NCBI GenBank assembly: GCA_018057825.1
Contig: JAGPCY010000013.1
Span: 124,001 to 188,000 of the forward strand
DNA length: 64,000 bases
Direction: 5' to 3'
Source of the DNA: Kofleriaceae bacterium
Lineage (GTDB): Bacteria; Myxococcota_A; Polyangia; Haliangiales; Haliangiaceae
A program made the position numbers and the translations under genes. Positions 19,918-31,997 of the stretch are shown here, one piece after another; positions within the stretch are counted from its first letter, which is position 1; every line of letters starts with the position of its first letter. The notes beneath the pieces were generated by a model, which saw only the letters and a list, made by a program, of their open reading frames with translations, was not told where the DNA came from and made no database searches.

Positions 19918-21225
19918 ATGAGGTGCGCCGCCCTGTGGGCCGTGGTCCTGGCCGGCTGCCTCGGGCCGGCCGAGCATCGCTGCGCCGATGACACGGCGTG
20001 TGGCGGCGGCACCTGCGTGAGCGCCACCGGCTTCTGCGCGTTCCCGAGCGATCTGTGCTGCGGCGCGCTGGTCTACGGTAGCGGGGCCGGCCCGCTGGCC
20101 AACACCTGCGTCCTCGAGGCGTCGGACTGCGCCGATGGCGGGACGGCGGTCGACGCCGCGGTCGACGCGGTGCCGGTCGATGGGCCGCCGCCGATGGTCG
20201 CCCACCTGACCGAGGCCGATAGCTACCTCGGCACCGGCGACTGGCTGATCGCCGAGGACCAGGCCCTCGACACCACCATGAGCGGGCCCGGTGGCCTCCC
20301 CCCGGGCGTCACGGCGACCGTGGCCCGGGCCACGCCGGGCGGCGCCGAGGTGATCGTGATCCACGCGCGCTCCGTGATCCTCAGCGCCGACGTCACGCTG
20401 CAGGTCACCGGCACCCGCCCGCTGATCGTGATCGCCGACCGCATCGACATCGCCGGGCGGCTCGACGTCAGCGCCGACCGCGAGCGGCCCGGCCCCGGCG
20501 GATCGTCCGGCAGCATGGGGCTCGGGCGCGGCGGCGACGGCGAGACCAACGCACCCAACGGCGGAGGTGGCGGTGGCGGCGGCTACGGGCAGCCAGGCGG
20601 ACGCGGCGGCGCCGACGGTGGGACTCCGGCGGTGGAGGGCGGCGTGCCGGGCGTGAGCTGGGGCGACGCCCAGCTCACGGTGCTGGCCGGCGGCTCCGGT
20701 GGCGGCGGCGCGGCCCAGACCTCGGAGTGCGGCAACCCCGGTGCTCCCGGTGGTGGTGGCGGCGGCGCGCTCCAGCTCACCGCGGTCACCTCGATCGCCG
20801 TGACCGGCGTGATCGACGCCGGCGGCGGCGGGGGCCCACCCGGTCGCCAATGCGCGAGCGGCGCCGAGGCTGGCCGCGGCGGTGGCGCCGGCGGCGCGAT
20901 CTACCTGCAGGCGCCCCAGGTCTCGATCGCTGGCGCGGTGGCCGCCAACGGCGGCGGCGGCGGCGCGGCGACCTCCCTGGCGGCCGGGCAAGGCACCGCC
21001 GGTGCCGACGGCACGGTCACGACGATGGGCGCGGCCGGCGGGACCCTGGGCGGGATGCCGTGTGGCGGCGGCGGCGGCTCATCGGGCCAGCCGGCGGGCG
21101 CGGGCCGCGGGCTGTCGACCTACGACGGCTGCGGCGGCGGTGGTGGCGTCGGACGGATCGTCGTGCGCGGCGACCTGGAGCGGACCGGGGTGGTGTCGCC
21201 CAATCCGGTCGCGGTCATGCCGTGA
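19918..21225 (+). CDS. Gly-rich predicted lipoprotein
   Basis: A 435-residue protein with a textbook lipobox (LAGC, Cys14), a Cys-rich segment (residues 22-70) and a beta-helix-like region (VIVIHARSVILSADVTLQV; LIVIADRIDIAGRLDV). Extended poly-Gly stretches follow (residues about 215-410), alternating with short strands such as LQLTAVTSIAVTGVIDAGG. The pattern suggests a solenoid interrupted by flexible Gly loops on the cell surface. No family name is certain. ATG 19918 was chosen over an upstream in-frame start because it gives the signal peptide. Its gene ends 51 bp before the TonB-receptor gene. Confidence 0.7.
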   Translation: MRCAALWAVVLAGCLGPAEHRCADDTACGGGTCVSATGFCAFPSDLCCGALVYGSGAGPLANTCVLEASDCADGGTAVDAAVDAVPVDGPPPMVAHLTEADSYLGTGDWLIAEDQALDTTMSGPGGLPPGVTATVARATPGGAEVIVIHARSVILSADVTLQVTGTRPLIVIADRIDIAGRLDVSADRERPGPGGSSGSMGLGRGGDGETNAPNGGGGGGGGYGQPGGRGGADGGTPAVEGGVPGVSWGDAQLTVLAGGSGGGGAAQTSECGNPGAPGGGGGGALQLTAVTSIAVTGVIDAGGGGGPPGRQCASGAEAGRGGGAGGAIYLQAPQVSIAGAVAANGGGGGAATSLAAGQGTAGADGTVTTMGAAGGTLGGMPCGGGGGSSGQPAGAGRGLSTYDGCGGGGGVGRIVVRGDLERTGVVSPNPVAVMP

Positions 21226-21276
21226 CCGGCCGGCGGCCGACCGGACAGCGCGCCGATCTCGAGTAGGCTTGGCCCG

Positions 21277-23966
<2,690 letters not shown>

Positions 23967-23970
<4 letters not shown>

Positions 23971-24938
23971 GGGCGGCGGCGCTCGGGCTCGCGCTGGCGG
24001 TCGCGGCCTGCGGCTCGTTCGAGGATCCCGCGATCGTGATCGATCTGCGGCCGCTGGCGGCGGTCGCCGAGCCGCCCGAGCAGGTGGTCGTGATCGATCC
24101 CGCCAACCCGCTGGCGATCGAGCTGGCCGACGTCCGGGTGTGCGCGCTGTACGCCGACCCGGAGCGCCGCGTCCTCGACTGGCAGATGACCTTGTGCCCG
24201 CCCAAGCGCGACATGCGCTGCGATCAGGTCGACGCGCCGTCCTTGCCGGCCACCCTCGAGCCGACGCCGACCGCGATCACCGAGGTCAGCCAGGTCGCGT
24301 GTGGCGTCATCCCGGCCGGTCCGGGCTTGACCGCGATCGTGCGCCGGACCTTCGAGGACGACTCGCTGCAGGGCTTCGGCGGCGTCGACGTCAACCTGCT
24401 GGTGCGCGCGGTGCCGCGCGGCGCCGGCGAGGAGCAGGCGGTGTACCTGGGCAAGCAGATCCGGTTCTCGGCCAAGGTCCCGGCCGAGCGCGTGGCCAAC
24501 ACCAACCCCGCGGTCGACGAGCTGACCGCGCAGATCGATCGCGGCGCCGGGTTGGAGACGCCGATCGCCCTGCCGCGCGGCGGGTGCACCGACGGCGGCC
24601 CGCGCACCGAGGTGCCGGTCGGCGCCGAGCTCAAGCTGACCCCGGTGCCGCGGCCGGGGTCCTTCGAGACCTACGTCGTGCCGACCTTCGAGGGCGGCTC
24701 GCGGACGTTCACCGAAAACCTGCGCTACCAGTGGCTGGCCACCGGCGGCGACTTCTCGCGCGGCGACACCGGCGGCCCGCGCGATCCGGCCGGCAACCCG
24801 GCGGTGATCGACACCGAGTGGCGGACCGGCGAGCTGCCCGACGGGGTGGCGCGGCGGGCGATCGACCTGTGGGTAGTGCAGCGCGACGAGCGCGGCGGCG
24901 CGTCGTGGTGGACCACCTGCGTCGAGGTCGTGCGGTAG
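23967..24938 (+). CDS. Predicted lipoprotein partner of the TonB-type receptor
   Basis: A 323-residue protein with lipobox VAAC (Cys15). The mature sequence is beta-rich, has several Cys (VRVCALYADP, MTLCPPKRDMRC, VACGVI, GGCTDGG) and a late Ig-like segment (LRYQWLATGGDFSRGDTGG). No family was recognised. It is coupled to the receptor gene by GTGA at 23967, so it may be a substrate-capturing surface or periplasmic lipoprotein serving the receptor, by analogy with receptor-lipoprotein pairs; this is inference. Confidence 0.65.
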
Positions 24939-24943
24939 CGCGG

Positions 24944-26530
24944 GTGACGAGCGACGACGAGCTCGGCCGCCTGCGGGCGCTGATCGCGGATCCGACCTTC
25001 GAGGCGCGGTTCGAGGTGATCGGCGCGGCCGGCACCGGCGGCATGGGCGAGGTCATGCGGGCGCGGGCGCGCGACGATGGTCGCCCCCTGGCGATCAAGC
25101 TCTTGGCCGCCACCGGGCTCTCCGAGCGGGCGCGGTTCACCGCCGAGGCCGAGATCCTCGAGCGCCTCGACCACCCGGCGATCGTCGGCTACGTCGCCCA
25201 CGGCGTCACCGGGCGCGGTCAGCCGTACCTGGCGATGGAGTGGCTCGACGGCGAGACCCTGGCCGACCGCCTGCGCGGCGGGCCGCTGGCGATCGACGAC
25301 GCGATCGCGCTCGGCCAGCGCCTGGCCGCGGCCCTCGCCTACGCCCATGGCCAGGCCGTAATCCATCGCGACGTGAAGCCGTCGAACGTGATCCTGGTCG
25401 GCGGCGCGGTCGCGGCGGCGCGGCTGATCGACTTCGGCGTCGCCAAGGGGCACGACCGCGATCTGACCCACACCGGCCAGCTCATCGGCACGCCGGGCTA
25501 CATGGCGCCCGAGCAGGCCCTGGGCCGCCGCGCCGTCGACGGTCGCGCCGATCTGTTCGCGCTGGGCGCGACCTTGTACCAGGCCCTGGCGGGCGCGCCG
25601 CCGTTCGCCGGCGACGAGGTGATGGCGGTCCTGGCCCAGGTGCTGTTACACGAGCCGACCCCGCTCACCGCGGTGCGCCCCGAGGTGCCGCCGCGCCTGG
25701 CCCACCTGATCGCTGCCCTCCTGGCCAAGCAGCCCGACGATCGTCTAGCCGACGCCACGGTCGTCGAGGCCGAGCTGGCCACGATGGCGGCCGCCCGCGC
25801 TGCGCGCGATCGCGCGACCCTGGCGCTCCGGCCGCGGCTGGTGCCGACGACGACGGTCGCGGTGCCGCGGCGGGCTCGGCGCGGCCTGACCTTGGCGGCG
25901 GCGCTGGTTGTCGCCGGCGCGATCGGGCTGACGGTGGCGTGGCGCGCCGAGCGCTCGACCGGCGCGGGCCCGCCCATGGGCGGTGCGCCGGCCGCCGGTT
26001 GCGACGTCGACGTCCGCCGCGGCTGCGCCGCCCGATGCGCGGCCGGCGACGGCGAGGCCTGCTACTTCCTGGGCGAGGGCCACGCGCTCGGCTTCGGCGG
26101 ACTGGTCAAGGACGACGCCGGGGCGCGGACCGCGCTGACCCGCGGCTGCGACCTGGGCAGCGGTCGGGCCTGCACCAAGGCGGCGACCCGCGGCCTCGAG
26201 CAGCTCGGGCGCGGCGGCGACGACGGCGCGATCCGCGCGGCGGCGGCCGCGGTCCTGCGCCGCGGCTGCGACCTGGGCAGCGGCCACACCTGCCGACGCC
26301 TCGGGCTCGAGTACACGAGCCCCGATGGTCGGCTCGGCGCCGACGACGCGCTCGCGGTCGACGCACTCACGCGCGGCTGCGAGCTGGCCGACTACCCGAG
26401 CTGCTGGGCGGTGGCCGGGCTGCTCGACGCCGGCCGCGGCCCGGCGATCCACCGCGCGCGCGCCTCCGCCGCGATCGCCCAGGCCTGCGCCCAGGGCGCG
26501 CCCCACCCGCGGTGCGCCGCGGCGCGCTGA
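24944..26530 (+). CDS. Ser/Thr protein kinase with C-terminal Sel1-like repeats
   Basis: A 528-residue membrane kinase. The N-terminal Hanks domain (residues about 22-290) has the glycine loop AAGTGGMGEV, ATP-anchoring Lys52 (AIKLL), catalytic HRDVKPSN (141-148), DFGVA and GTPGYMAPEQ. One transmembrane helix follows at about 312-331 (LTLAAALVVAGAIGLTVAW). The extracytoplasmic part has Cys-containing Sel1-like repeats (RGCDLGSGRACTK; RGCDLGSGHTCRRLG; RGCELADYPSCW) that probably bind a protein or peptide signal. GTG 24944 lies just after the lipoprotein stop, so it is likely co-transcribed with the receptor-lipoprotein pair. All catalytic residues are present. Confidence 0.9.
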   Translation: MTSDDELGRLRALIADPTFEARFEVIGAAGTGGMGEVMRARARDDGRPLAIKLLAATGLSERARFTAEAEILERLDHPAIVGYVAHGVTGRGQPYLAMEWLDGETLADRLRGGPLAIDDAIALGQRLAAALAYAHGQAVIHRDVKPSNVILVGGAVAAARLIDFGVAKGHDRDLTHTGQLIGTPGYMAPEQALGRRAVDGRADLFALGATLYQALAGAPPFAGDEVMAVLAQVLLHEPTPLTAVRPEVPPRLAHLIAALLAKQPDDRLADATVVEAELATMAAARAARDRATLALRPRLVPTTTVAVPRRARRGLTLAAALVVAGAIGLTVAWRAERSTGAGPPMGGAPAAGCDVDVRRGCAARCAAGDGEACYFLGEGHALGFGGLVKDDAGARTALTRGCDLGSGRACTKAATRGLEQLGRGGDDGAIRAAAAAVLRRGCDLGSGHTCRRLGLEYTSPDGRLGADDALAVDALTRGCELADYPSCWAVAGLLDAGRGPAIHRARASAAIAQACAQGAPHPRCAAAR

Positions 26531-26552
26531 TCGAGGCGCGGGCGGCCGGCCG

Positions 26553-27242
26553 TCACGGAGTGACGTCGAGGCCGAACACCGCCTTGGCCTCGGCGACGAA
26601 CTCGGCGTCGTCGTGGCACAGCTCGCGCAACAGCTCGAGCGCGGTGCGCCGGAACTCGCGCCGCGCGTAGGCCAGCCAGTTGGTGACGTCGGTGACCGTG
26701 ATGCCATGGGCGGCGGCGGCGGCGGCGTAGCTCGGCGGCGCGTCGCCGTGGAAGGCCTCGAACAACGCGGCGTGGACCGGGCGGGCCTTGGCGATCAGCG
26801 TCGCGACCGTGCGATCGCGCGCCACCGTCACCAGGTGGCGCAGCCACGACGCCTCGAAGGCGGCGTCGGGATCGCCGGCGCTGGCGGCCGCGACCTCGCG
26901 CTCGGCGGCGGCGAAGTCGAGGGTCACGCCGGCGTCGCGCCGGGCCGCGCGCTCGCGGCGGTGGACGTCGATCACGTAGCGGTCGACGCAGCGGCGCAAG
27001 AAGGTGCGGAACCGGCCGCGCCCGGGGTCGTAGCTGGCCAGGGCGTCGCGGTGAAGCGCGGTGGCGAAGAACCCCTGGGTCAGATCCTCGGCGTCGGCCG
27101 GGGGGCGATGGTGGCGCAGGCGCACGTAGAGGTAGAGCGGCCGCCAGTAGACCTCGGCGATCACCGCTCGCGCCCGCGACGCGATCCGCGGGTCGGGGTC
27201 GCCCAGGTCGCTCACCGCCGAGGCGCGGGTGGTCGGGAACAT
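26553..27242 (-). CDS. ECF-type sigma-70 family factor
   Basis: A 229-residue sigma-like protein. Region 2 is clear: DAEDLTQGFFATAL (2.2-type) and GRFRTFLRRCVDRYVIDVHRR (2.3/2.4). Region 4 is divergent, with PPSYAAAAAAHGITVTDVTNWLAYARREFR as the HTH candidate. The protein ends in a short acidic tail. Its ATG overlaps the stop of the MshEN/HEAT gene (TGATG), making it the last gene of the rpsU-led operon. No adjacent anti-sigma gene is visible. Such sigma factors with weak region 4 are common in Myxococcota and Planctomycetes. It converges with the Sel1 kinase gene, 22 bp apart. Confidence 0.8.
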   Translation of the reverse strand: MFPTTRASAVSDLGDPDPRIASRARAVIAEVYWRPLYLYVRLRHHRPPADAEDLTQGFFATALHRDALASYDPGRGRFRTFLRRCVDRYVIDVHRRERAARRDAGVTLDFAAAEREVAAASAGDPDAAFEASWLRHLVTVARDRTVATLIAKARPVHAALFEAFHGDAPPSYAAAAAAHGITVTDVTNWLAYARREFRRTALELLRELCHDDAEFVAEAKAVFGLDVTP

Positions 27243-29812
27243 CAATCCCGCCGGGTCGGCAGCATCCCGGTCGGGCGCAGCCGCTCGTCGTCGTCGCGAA
27301 CGAAGCGCCGCCGGCCGGTGTCGCGCCACCAGGCCTGCCACCGCGCCTGCAGCTCGCCGCGATCGCGCCGGCCCACGTCGTCGCTCGCGCCCAGCGACTC
27401 GCCGGTCATGCGCCGCAGATCTTCGAGCGCGGCCTGGCGCAGGTGGGGCTCCTTGGCGTCGAGCGCGTCGATCAACCACTCGATCCGGTGGCGCTCGCGG
27501 TGCTCGTCCCACCACCGCCGCCAGCGCCGCTCCGAGGTCCCGTGATCGACCCGGGCCAGGGCGACCAGGGCTCGCCGCGCGTGCTCGGCCCGGCGGCCGT
27601 CGAGCGCGAGGAGATCGACCAGATCGGGGATCGCGGCGCGATCGCCGAGCTCGGCGATCGCGGTGGCGGCGGCCTCGACCCGATCGAGATCCTCGCTGTG
27701 CAGGGCGTGGCGGGCTCGGACCATCGCCAGATCGAGGTCGCGGGCCGGGTAGGTGGCCAGGGCCTCGATCGCGCAGGCCCGCACCCCGTAGTCGCTGTCG
27801 AACAGGCGCTCGACCAGGGGATAGACCGCGCTGCGCAGGCGCAGGCTGGTCAGGCACACCGCGGCGTAGAACCGGACGTCGCGGTGGGCGTCGGTCAGCC
27901 GCTCGAGCAAGAGCTCGCCGGCCGGCGCGCCCAGGCTGACCACCAGCTCGAGGAGGTTGCCGTACTGGCCGGGGCGCAGGGCGCGGCCCGACACCCGGTA
28001 GCGATCGACCCGCAGCCGACCGGGGAAGCGCGCCGCCACCACCGGCAGCGCCTCGTCGGCGCGCGCCTGGGCCGCCGCGATCGCGGCCGCCGCGACCGCG
28101 TCGTCATCGCTGTCGACCGCGTCGAGCACGACCTCGATCGGCGGCGGGGCCGGGGCGGGCGCCGGCGGCGCGGACGCCGACGGGAGCGGCGCGGGCGGCG
28201 CGGCGTCGGGGCTCGGCACCGCCCAGCCGGCCGGCCGCGGCCGCTGCTGCTTGGTCGCCACCGTCGACGGATCGATCGGCGCGATCGGCGCCGCCGGATC
28301 GGCGGTCGGCGCGCGGTAGCCGACGGCCTTGCTGCGCGCGATCAGCCGGCCCAGGGCGTCGGCGGTCGCGGTCGCCAGCGGCAACAGGTCGGTGATCTCG
28401 GCCAGGGCCAGGGCGCCCGGGCCGCGGTGGGCCACCGCCAGCGCCACCGTGCGTTCGCGCAGGACGATCGGCAGGAGCAGGCCGGCCGGCGGCACCACGC
28501 CGCCCATCCGGGTCAACATCACGTCGAGCTCGGCGTGACCGATCGACAGCGGCCCGCAGTACGGATGCGCCGCGGCGATCGCCGCGCGAAACGGCGAGGC
28601 GAGGTCCAGCGGGATGAGCACCTGCGCCATCTGGGTGACGTCGAGCCCGGGCTCGGCCAGGGCGATCCGACCGATCGCGGCGCCGCCTTGCACCGTGAGG
28701 AGCCCGGCCCACCGCGTCTTCGAGCGCAGCCCGCGCAAGAGCGCCATGAACACCGCGTCGCGATCGCCGGCTCCGGCGATCTGGCCGCGGGCGACCAGCG
28801 CCGGCATCGGGGTGCCGTCGGCCGGCGCCAGCGACACCGCCAGCATCGCCTGGGTGGTCGGCGACAGCGGCGTGGGCGAGTCGCGGCCGGCCAAGGGACC
28901 GGTCGGCACGCCGTCGCCCGGGGTCGGGCGGATCGGCGGTGGCACCGAGCGGCGCTCGTCGGCCTCGCGCCGGCGGGCCTCGGTCTCGGCCAGGTGCGCG
29001 GCCAGCCTCGGGGTGGCCATCTCGGCGGTGCGCGAGCGCGCGACGATCGGCGGCGCCGCGACCTCGCCGGCGACCGGCTCCTCGGCGTCGATCGTGCGCG
29101 GCGGCGGCGCCGGCATCGCCACGCCCATCTGGGTCACCCGGCGATCGCTGCGATCGCGGCGCGGCGGCGTCGGCACCGGCACCGCGGCGGCCTGCTCATC
29201 GGTGAGCGCGGTGAGCCGCATCGTCACGGCCTCGGGGCCGACCGGGGCCAGGGGCGGCGGCGGTACGTCGACCACGCGCTCGTCGCCGTCGACGATCACC
29301 GTGCGGGCTCGGCCGACCGGCGCCACCGTCGGCGTCGCCTCGGCTTGGCGCGCCAGCGTCGAGAACCGCGCGCTGGCCTGGCCGCCGAAGGTCCGCGCGA
29401 AGACCACGTGCCAGCGGTACTCGGGCACGATCAGCGGCTGGACCGCGCAGTCGAGCTCGTCGGCCAGCTCCTCGAGGGCGGCCATGTCGACCGGGTCGTA
29501 GACCAGGACCCGCAGCGAGCCGTGATCGAAGGTCAGCGGCACCACCTTGTAGCGGTGCGCGACCTCGCGCCCGCACCGCTGCACCGCCAGCGCGTCGAAC
29601 ACGTTGCACTCGGCGCGGTTGGCCGGCGGCAGCCCGGAGGTCAAGGCCAGGTACTGGGTCAGGCGCTCCTCGGGGACCAGCCCCATCTCGATCAGCGTGG
29701 TGTCGAGGCTGCCGCCGTAGATCACCTGACGCTGAAACGCCTTCTCCATGCGCTTCACGCCGACGAGCCCGTCGCGGACCAGGAGGGAGCTCAGGCGGGA
29801 GGGCATGGTCAC
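27242..29812 (-). CDS. MshEN-domain, GAF-like, HEAT-repeat protein
   Basis: An 856-residue cytoplasmic protein. Residues about 5-140 match the type II secretion/MshE N-terminal (c-di-GMP-binding-type) fold: LSSLLVRDGLVGVKRMEKAF, LIEMGLVPEERLTQYLA, VPLTFDHGSLRVLVYDP. A long Pro/Arg linker (to about 330) leads to a GAF-like domain (about 330-510; VFMALLRGLRSKTRWAGLLT ... LLLPIVLRERTVALAVAHRG). HEAT-type helical repeats follow at 575-770. No ATPase domain is present, so it is not a secretion motor. GTG 29812 overlaps the RDD-gene stop; ATG 29806 is an alternative. It may sense nucleotides and scaffold partners, possibly the downstream ECF factor. Confidence 0.75.
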   Translation of the reverse strand: MTMPSRLSSLLVRDGLVGVKRMEKAFQRQVIYGGSLDTTLIEMGLVPEERLTQYLALTSGLPPANRAECNVFDALAVQRCGREVAHRYKVVPLTFDHGSLRVLVYDPVDMAALEELADELDCAVQPLIVPEYRWHVVFARTFGGQASARFSTLARQAEATPTVAPVGRARTVIVDGDERVVDVPPPPLAPVGPEAVTMRLTALTDEQAAAVPVPTPPRRDRSDRRVTQMGVAMPAPPPRTIDAEEPVAGEVAAPPIVARSRTAEMATPRLAAHLAETEARRREADERRSVPPPIRPTPGDGVPTGPLAGRDSPTPLSPTTQAMLAVSLAPADGTPMPALVARGQIAGAGDRDAVFMALLRGLRSKTRWAGLLTVQGGAAIGRIALAEPGLDVTQMAQVLIPLDLASPFRAAIAAAHPYCGPLSIGHAELDVMLTRMGGVVPPAGLLLPIVLRERTVALAVAHRGPGALALAEITDLLPLATATADALGRLIARSKAVGYRAPTADPAAPIAPIDPSTVATKQQRPRPAGWAVPSPDAAPPAPLPSASAPPAPAPAPPPIEVVLDAVDSDDDAVAAAAIAAAQARADEALPVVAARFPGRLRVDRYRVSGRALRPGQYGNLLELVVSLGAPAGELLLERLTDAHRDVRFYAAVCLTSLRLRSAVYPLVERLFDSDYGVRACAIEALATYPARDLDLAMVRARHALHSEDLDRVEAAATAIAELGDRAAIPDLVDLLALDGRRAEHARRALVALARVDHGTSERRWRRWWDEHRERHRIEWLIDALDAKEPHLRQAALEDLRRMTGESLGASDDVGRRDRGELQARWQAWWRDTGRRRFVRDDDERLRPTGMLPTRRD

Positions 29813-30363
29813 ACCCGGATCACGTACGTCCCGGCGATCCAATCGTGCAGGCCACGCTTCTCGGCGTCAAAGGCGATCCACAGGTACCCGAGCGACAGGG
29901 TCATGACCCCGAGCAGGTATCCGACCACCCGCAGGCCGATCCGCGGCAGCGAGGGGCGCTCGCCGTAGACGTCGATCACGCGCAGGCCGAGCACGCGCAT
30001 CCCGATGGTCTGGCCGAGGGTGGCCTGAAAGACGTAGGCGTAGAGCGCGCCGACCGCGACCGCGATCACGATCCCGGTCATCATCGCCGGGTCGCTCACC
30101 AGCAGCAGATCGAGCCAGAAGTCGAGGCCACGGACCCGCGACGGCGGCGGGTGGATGTCGGCGATCGCGGCGGCCAGGGCGATCAGCGCGATCGCGACCG
30201 GGACGATGATCGCCAGATCGATCATCGCGGCGCCCAGGCGCCGGCCGAAGCCCGCGGCGGTGACGGTGCGCGCCGCCGGGCGGGGGCGCGGCCGGGGCGC
30301 GGCCGCGGCGGTCGCCGGGGACGCCCGGTCGACCCCGAGGATGGCCGGCTCGGGTTCGCTCAT
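29809..30363 (-). CDS. RDD-family membrane protein
   Basis: A 184-residue inner-membrane protein. A basic Pro/Ala N-terminus precedes the RDD signature (FGRRLGAAMIDLAIIVPVAIAL). Further helices follow around 95-115 (MMTGIVIAVAVGALYAYVF) and 140-165 (LGYLLGVMTLSLGYLWIAF-like), with the family's GQTIGMRVLGLRV loop and the ending KRGLHDWIAGTYVI. RDD proteins include ion antiporters and transport accessories, but the function here is open. It sits inside the rpsU-prmA-rsmE operon six bases after rsmE. Confidence 0.87.
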   Translation of the reverse strand: MSEPEPAILGVDRASPATAAAAPRPRPRPAARTVTAAGFGRRLGAAMIDLAIIVPVAIALIALAAAIADIHPPPSRVRGLDFWLDLLLVSDPAMMTGIVIAVAVGALYAYVFQATLGQTIGMRVLGLRVIDVYGERPSLPRIGLRVVGYLLGVMTLSLGYLWIAFDAEKRGLHDWIAGTYVIRV

Positions 30364-30369
30364 GCCTGC

Positions 30370-31101
30370 TTATACGGCGGGGGCGGGGCCGGGGGCAAAT
30401 AGCCGGAGGGCCGCGGCCAGGATCAGGCCGGCGGTCTCGGCCCGGAGGATGGTCGGCCCCAGGGACACCGGGGCGAAGCCGGCGGCCAGGGCCGCGGCGC
30501 GCTCGTCGTCGGACAGGCCGCCCTCGGGGCCGACCAGGATCGCGACCGCCGGCGCCTTGGCCTGGGCGGCCGACAGCGGTGGTCCGGCGGGGTCCGCGAG
30601 GAGCCGCCCCGGCGCCGACACCGCGCCCAGCGCGGCCGCCAGCGGCGTGATCGCCGCCACGGTCGGCAGATCGGCGCGCCCACACTGCCGGGCCGCGGCG
30701 GCGGCCACCGCCTGATGGCGCTCGCGCCGGGCCGCGCGCTTGGCCGGCTCGACGCGGACCACCGTGCGCGCGGTCTCGCACGGCACGATCGCGTCGACCC
30801 CGACCTCGACCAGCTTCTCGAGGCACCAGTCCATCCGCTCGCCCTTGATCACGGCCTGCAGCACGGTCAGGTGGGGCCGGCGCGGCGGCGTCGCCACGAT
30901 CTCGTCGATCGCCAGCACCGCCCGGGTCGGGCCGACCTCAGCCACGGTCGCCAGGGCCTCGCGACCGGCGCCGTCGAAGACCCGGACCGGGTCGCCGACC
31001 GCCAGGCGGCGGGCGCGGAACAGGTAGCCGTAGTCGTCGCCGTCGACGACGAGGGGACCGGGGACCAAGCGAGCCGGCGCGACCAGGAGCGCGGCGGTCA
31101 C
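30370..31101 (-). CDS. rsmE: 16S rRNA m3U1498 methyltransferase
   Basis: A 243-residue SPOUT-class methyltransferase that methylates U1498 of 16S rRNA. The N-terminal PUA-like domain (GDPVRVFDGAGREALATV) is followed by the trefoil-knot AdoMet domain with VLQAVIKGERMDWCLEKLVEVG, RQCGRADLPTV, ILVGPEGGLSDDE and SLGPTILRAETAGLILAAAL, all hallmarks of RsmE. The GTG start overlaps the prmA stop (GTGA at 31101). The prmA-rsmE neighbourhood is common in bacteria and supports the assignment. Confidence 0.94.
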   Translation of the reverse strand: MTAALLVAPARLVPGPLVVDGDDYGYLFRARRLAVGDPVRVFDGAGREALATVAEVGPTRAVLAIDEIVATPPRRPHLTVLQAVIKGERMDWCLEKLVEVGVDAIVPCETARTVVRVEPAKRAARRERHQAVAAAAARQCGRADLPTVAAITPLAAALGAVSAPGRLLADPAGPPLSAAQAKAPAVAILVGPEGGLSDDERAAALAAGFAPVSLGPTILRAETAGLILAAALRLFAPGPAPAV

Positions 31102-31991
31102 GGTCGCTCGAGCACCGCGCTCGACCACGCCGGGTCGGCGGCGCTCGGCCGGATCGCTACCTTCCGCAGCCCGGCGGCGACGTACTCGTCGGCGACGGCC
31201 TCGGCCTGGGGCGTGAGCAGCCCCGAGAGGATCAACGTGCCGCCGGGGGCGACCCGAGGCGCGATCGCGTCGCGCAGCTCGCGCAGGACGTGGGCCTGGA
31301 TGTTGGCCAGGACCAGCTCGAAGGTGCCGCCGACCTCGCCGACCGGCGTCGCGGCGGCGGTGATCCGCTCGGACGCGGCGTTGACCGCCGCGTTCTCGGC
31401 GCACGCGGCCACCGCGATCGGATCGTTGTCGACCGCGATCACCCGGGCCGCCGGCCACAGCTTGACCGCGGCGATCGCCAGGATCCCCGAGCCGGCGCCG
31501 ACGTCGAGGACCGCGGCCGGGGCCCGGCCGTCGGCGGCCAGGCGGTCGAGCTCCTCGAGGACCAGGCGGGTCGAGGCGTGGGTGCCGGTCCCGAAGGCCA
31601 TGCCCGGGTCGAGGGCGATCGTCACGTCGTCGGGCCCGGGCGTGAAGCTCTCCCAGCTCGGCACCACGACCAGCCGCGGGCTGACCCGGGTGACGTGGAA
31701 GTACCGCTTCCAGGCGTCGCGCCACTCGGCCTCCGGCAAGGCCGGTTGGGCTCGCACCGCGCCGGGATCGACGCCCAGCCCGGCCTCGGCGAACGCCGCG
31801 ACGGCGACCCGGACCTCGGCCAGGGTCGCCTCTTGATCGGCCAGGGGCGCCCAGATCACGACCTCGTCGCCGCGGACCTCGGTGCCTTCCTTGGCCGGCT
31901 CACACGCGTCGGCCAGGAGGGCGGCGATCTCGTCGACGTCACCGGCGGTGGCCGGGACGATGATCTCGACCCACTCGAGAGTTTCGGTCAC
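31098..31991 (-). CDS. prmA: Ribosomal protein L11 methyltransferase
   Basis: A 297-residue Rossmann-fold AdoMet methyltransferase modifying ribosomal protein L11. The N-terminal recognition domain (about 1-110) precedes DPGMAFGTGTHASTRLVLE, the AdoMet motif LDVGAGSGILAIAA, acidic VIAVDNDPIAV and LVLANIQAHVLREL, the last being the PrmA version of the NPP(Y) motif. It starts six bases downstream of the rpsU stop and overlaps rsmE, making a translation-related unit. Confidence 0.95.
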   Translation of the reverse strand: MTETLEWVEIIVPATAGDVDEIAALLADACEPAKEGTEVRGDEVVIWAPLADQEATLAEVRVAVAAFAEAGLGVDPGAVRAQPALPEAEWRDAWKRYFHVTRVSPRLVVVPSWESFTPGPDDVTIALDPGMAFGTGTHASTRLVLEELDRLAADGRAPAAVLDVGAGSGILAIAAVKLWPAARVIAVDNDPIAVAACAENAAVNAASERITAAATPVGEVGGTFELVLANIQAHVLRELRDAIAPRVAPGGTLILSGLLTPQAEAVADEYVAAGLRKVAIRPSAADPAWSSAVLERP

Positions 31992-31997
31992 GGCCGC

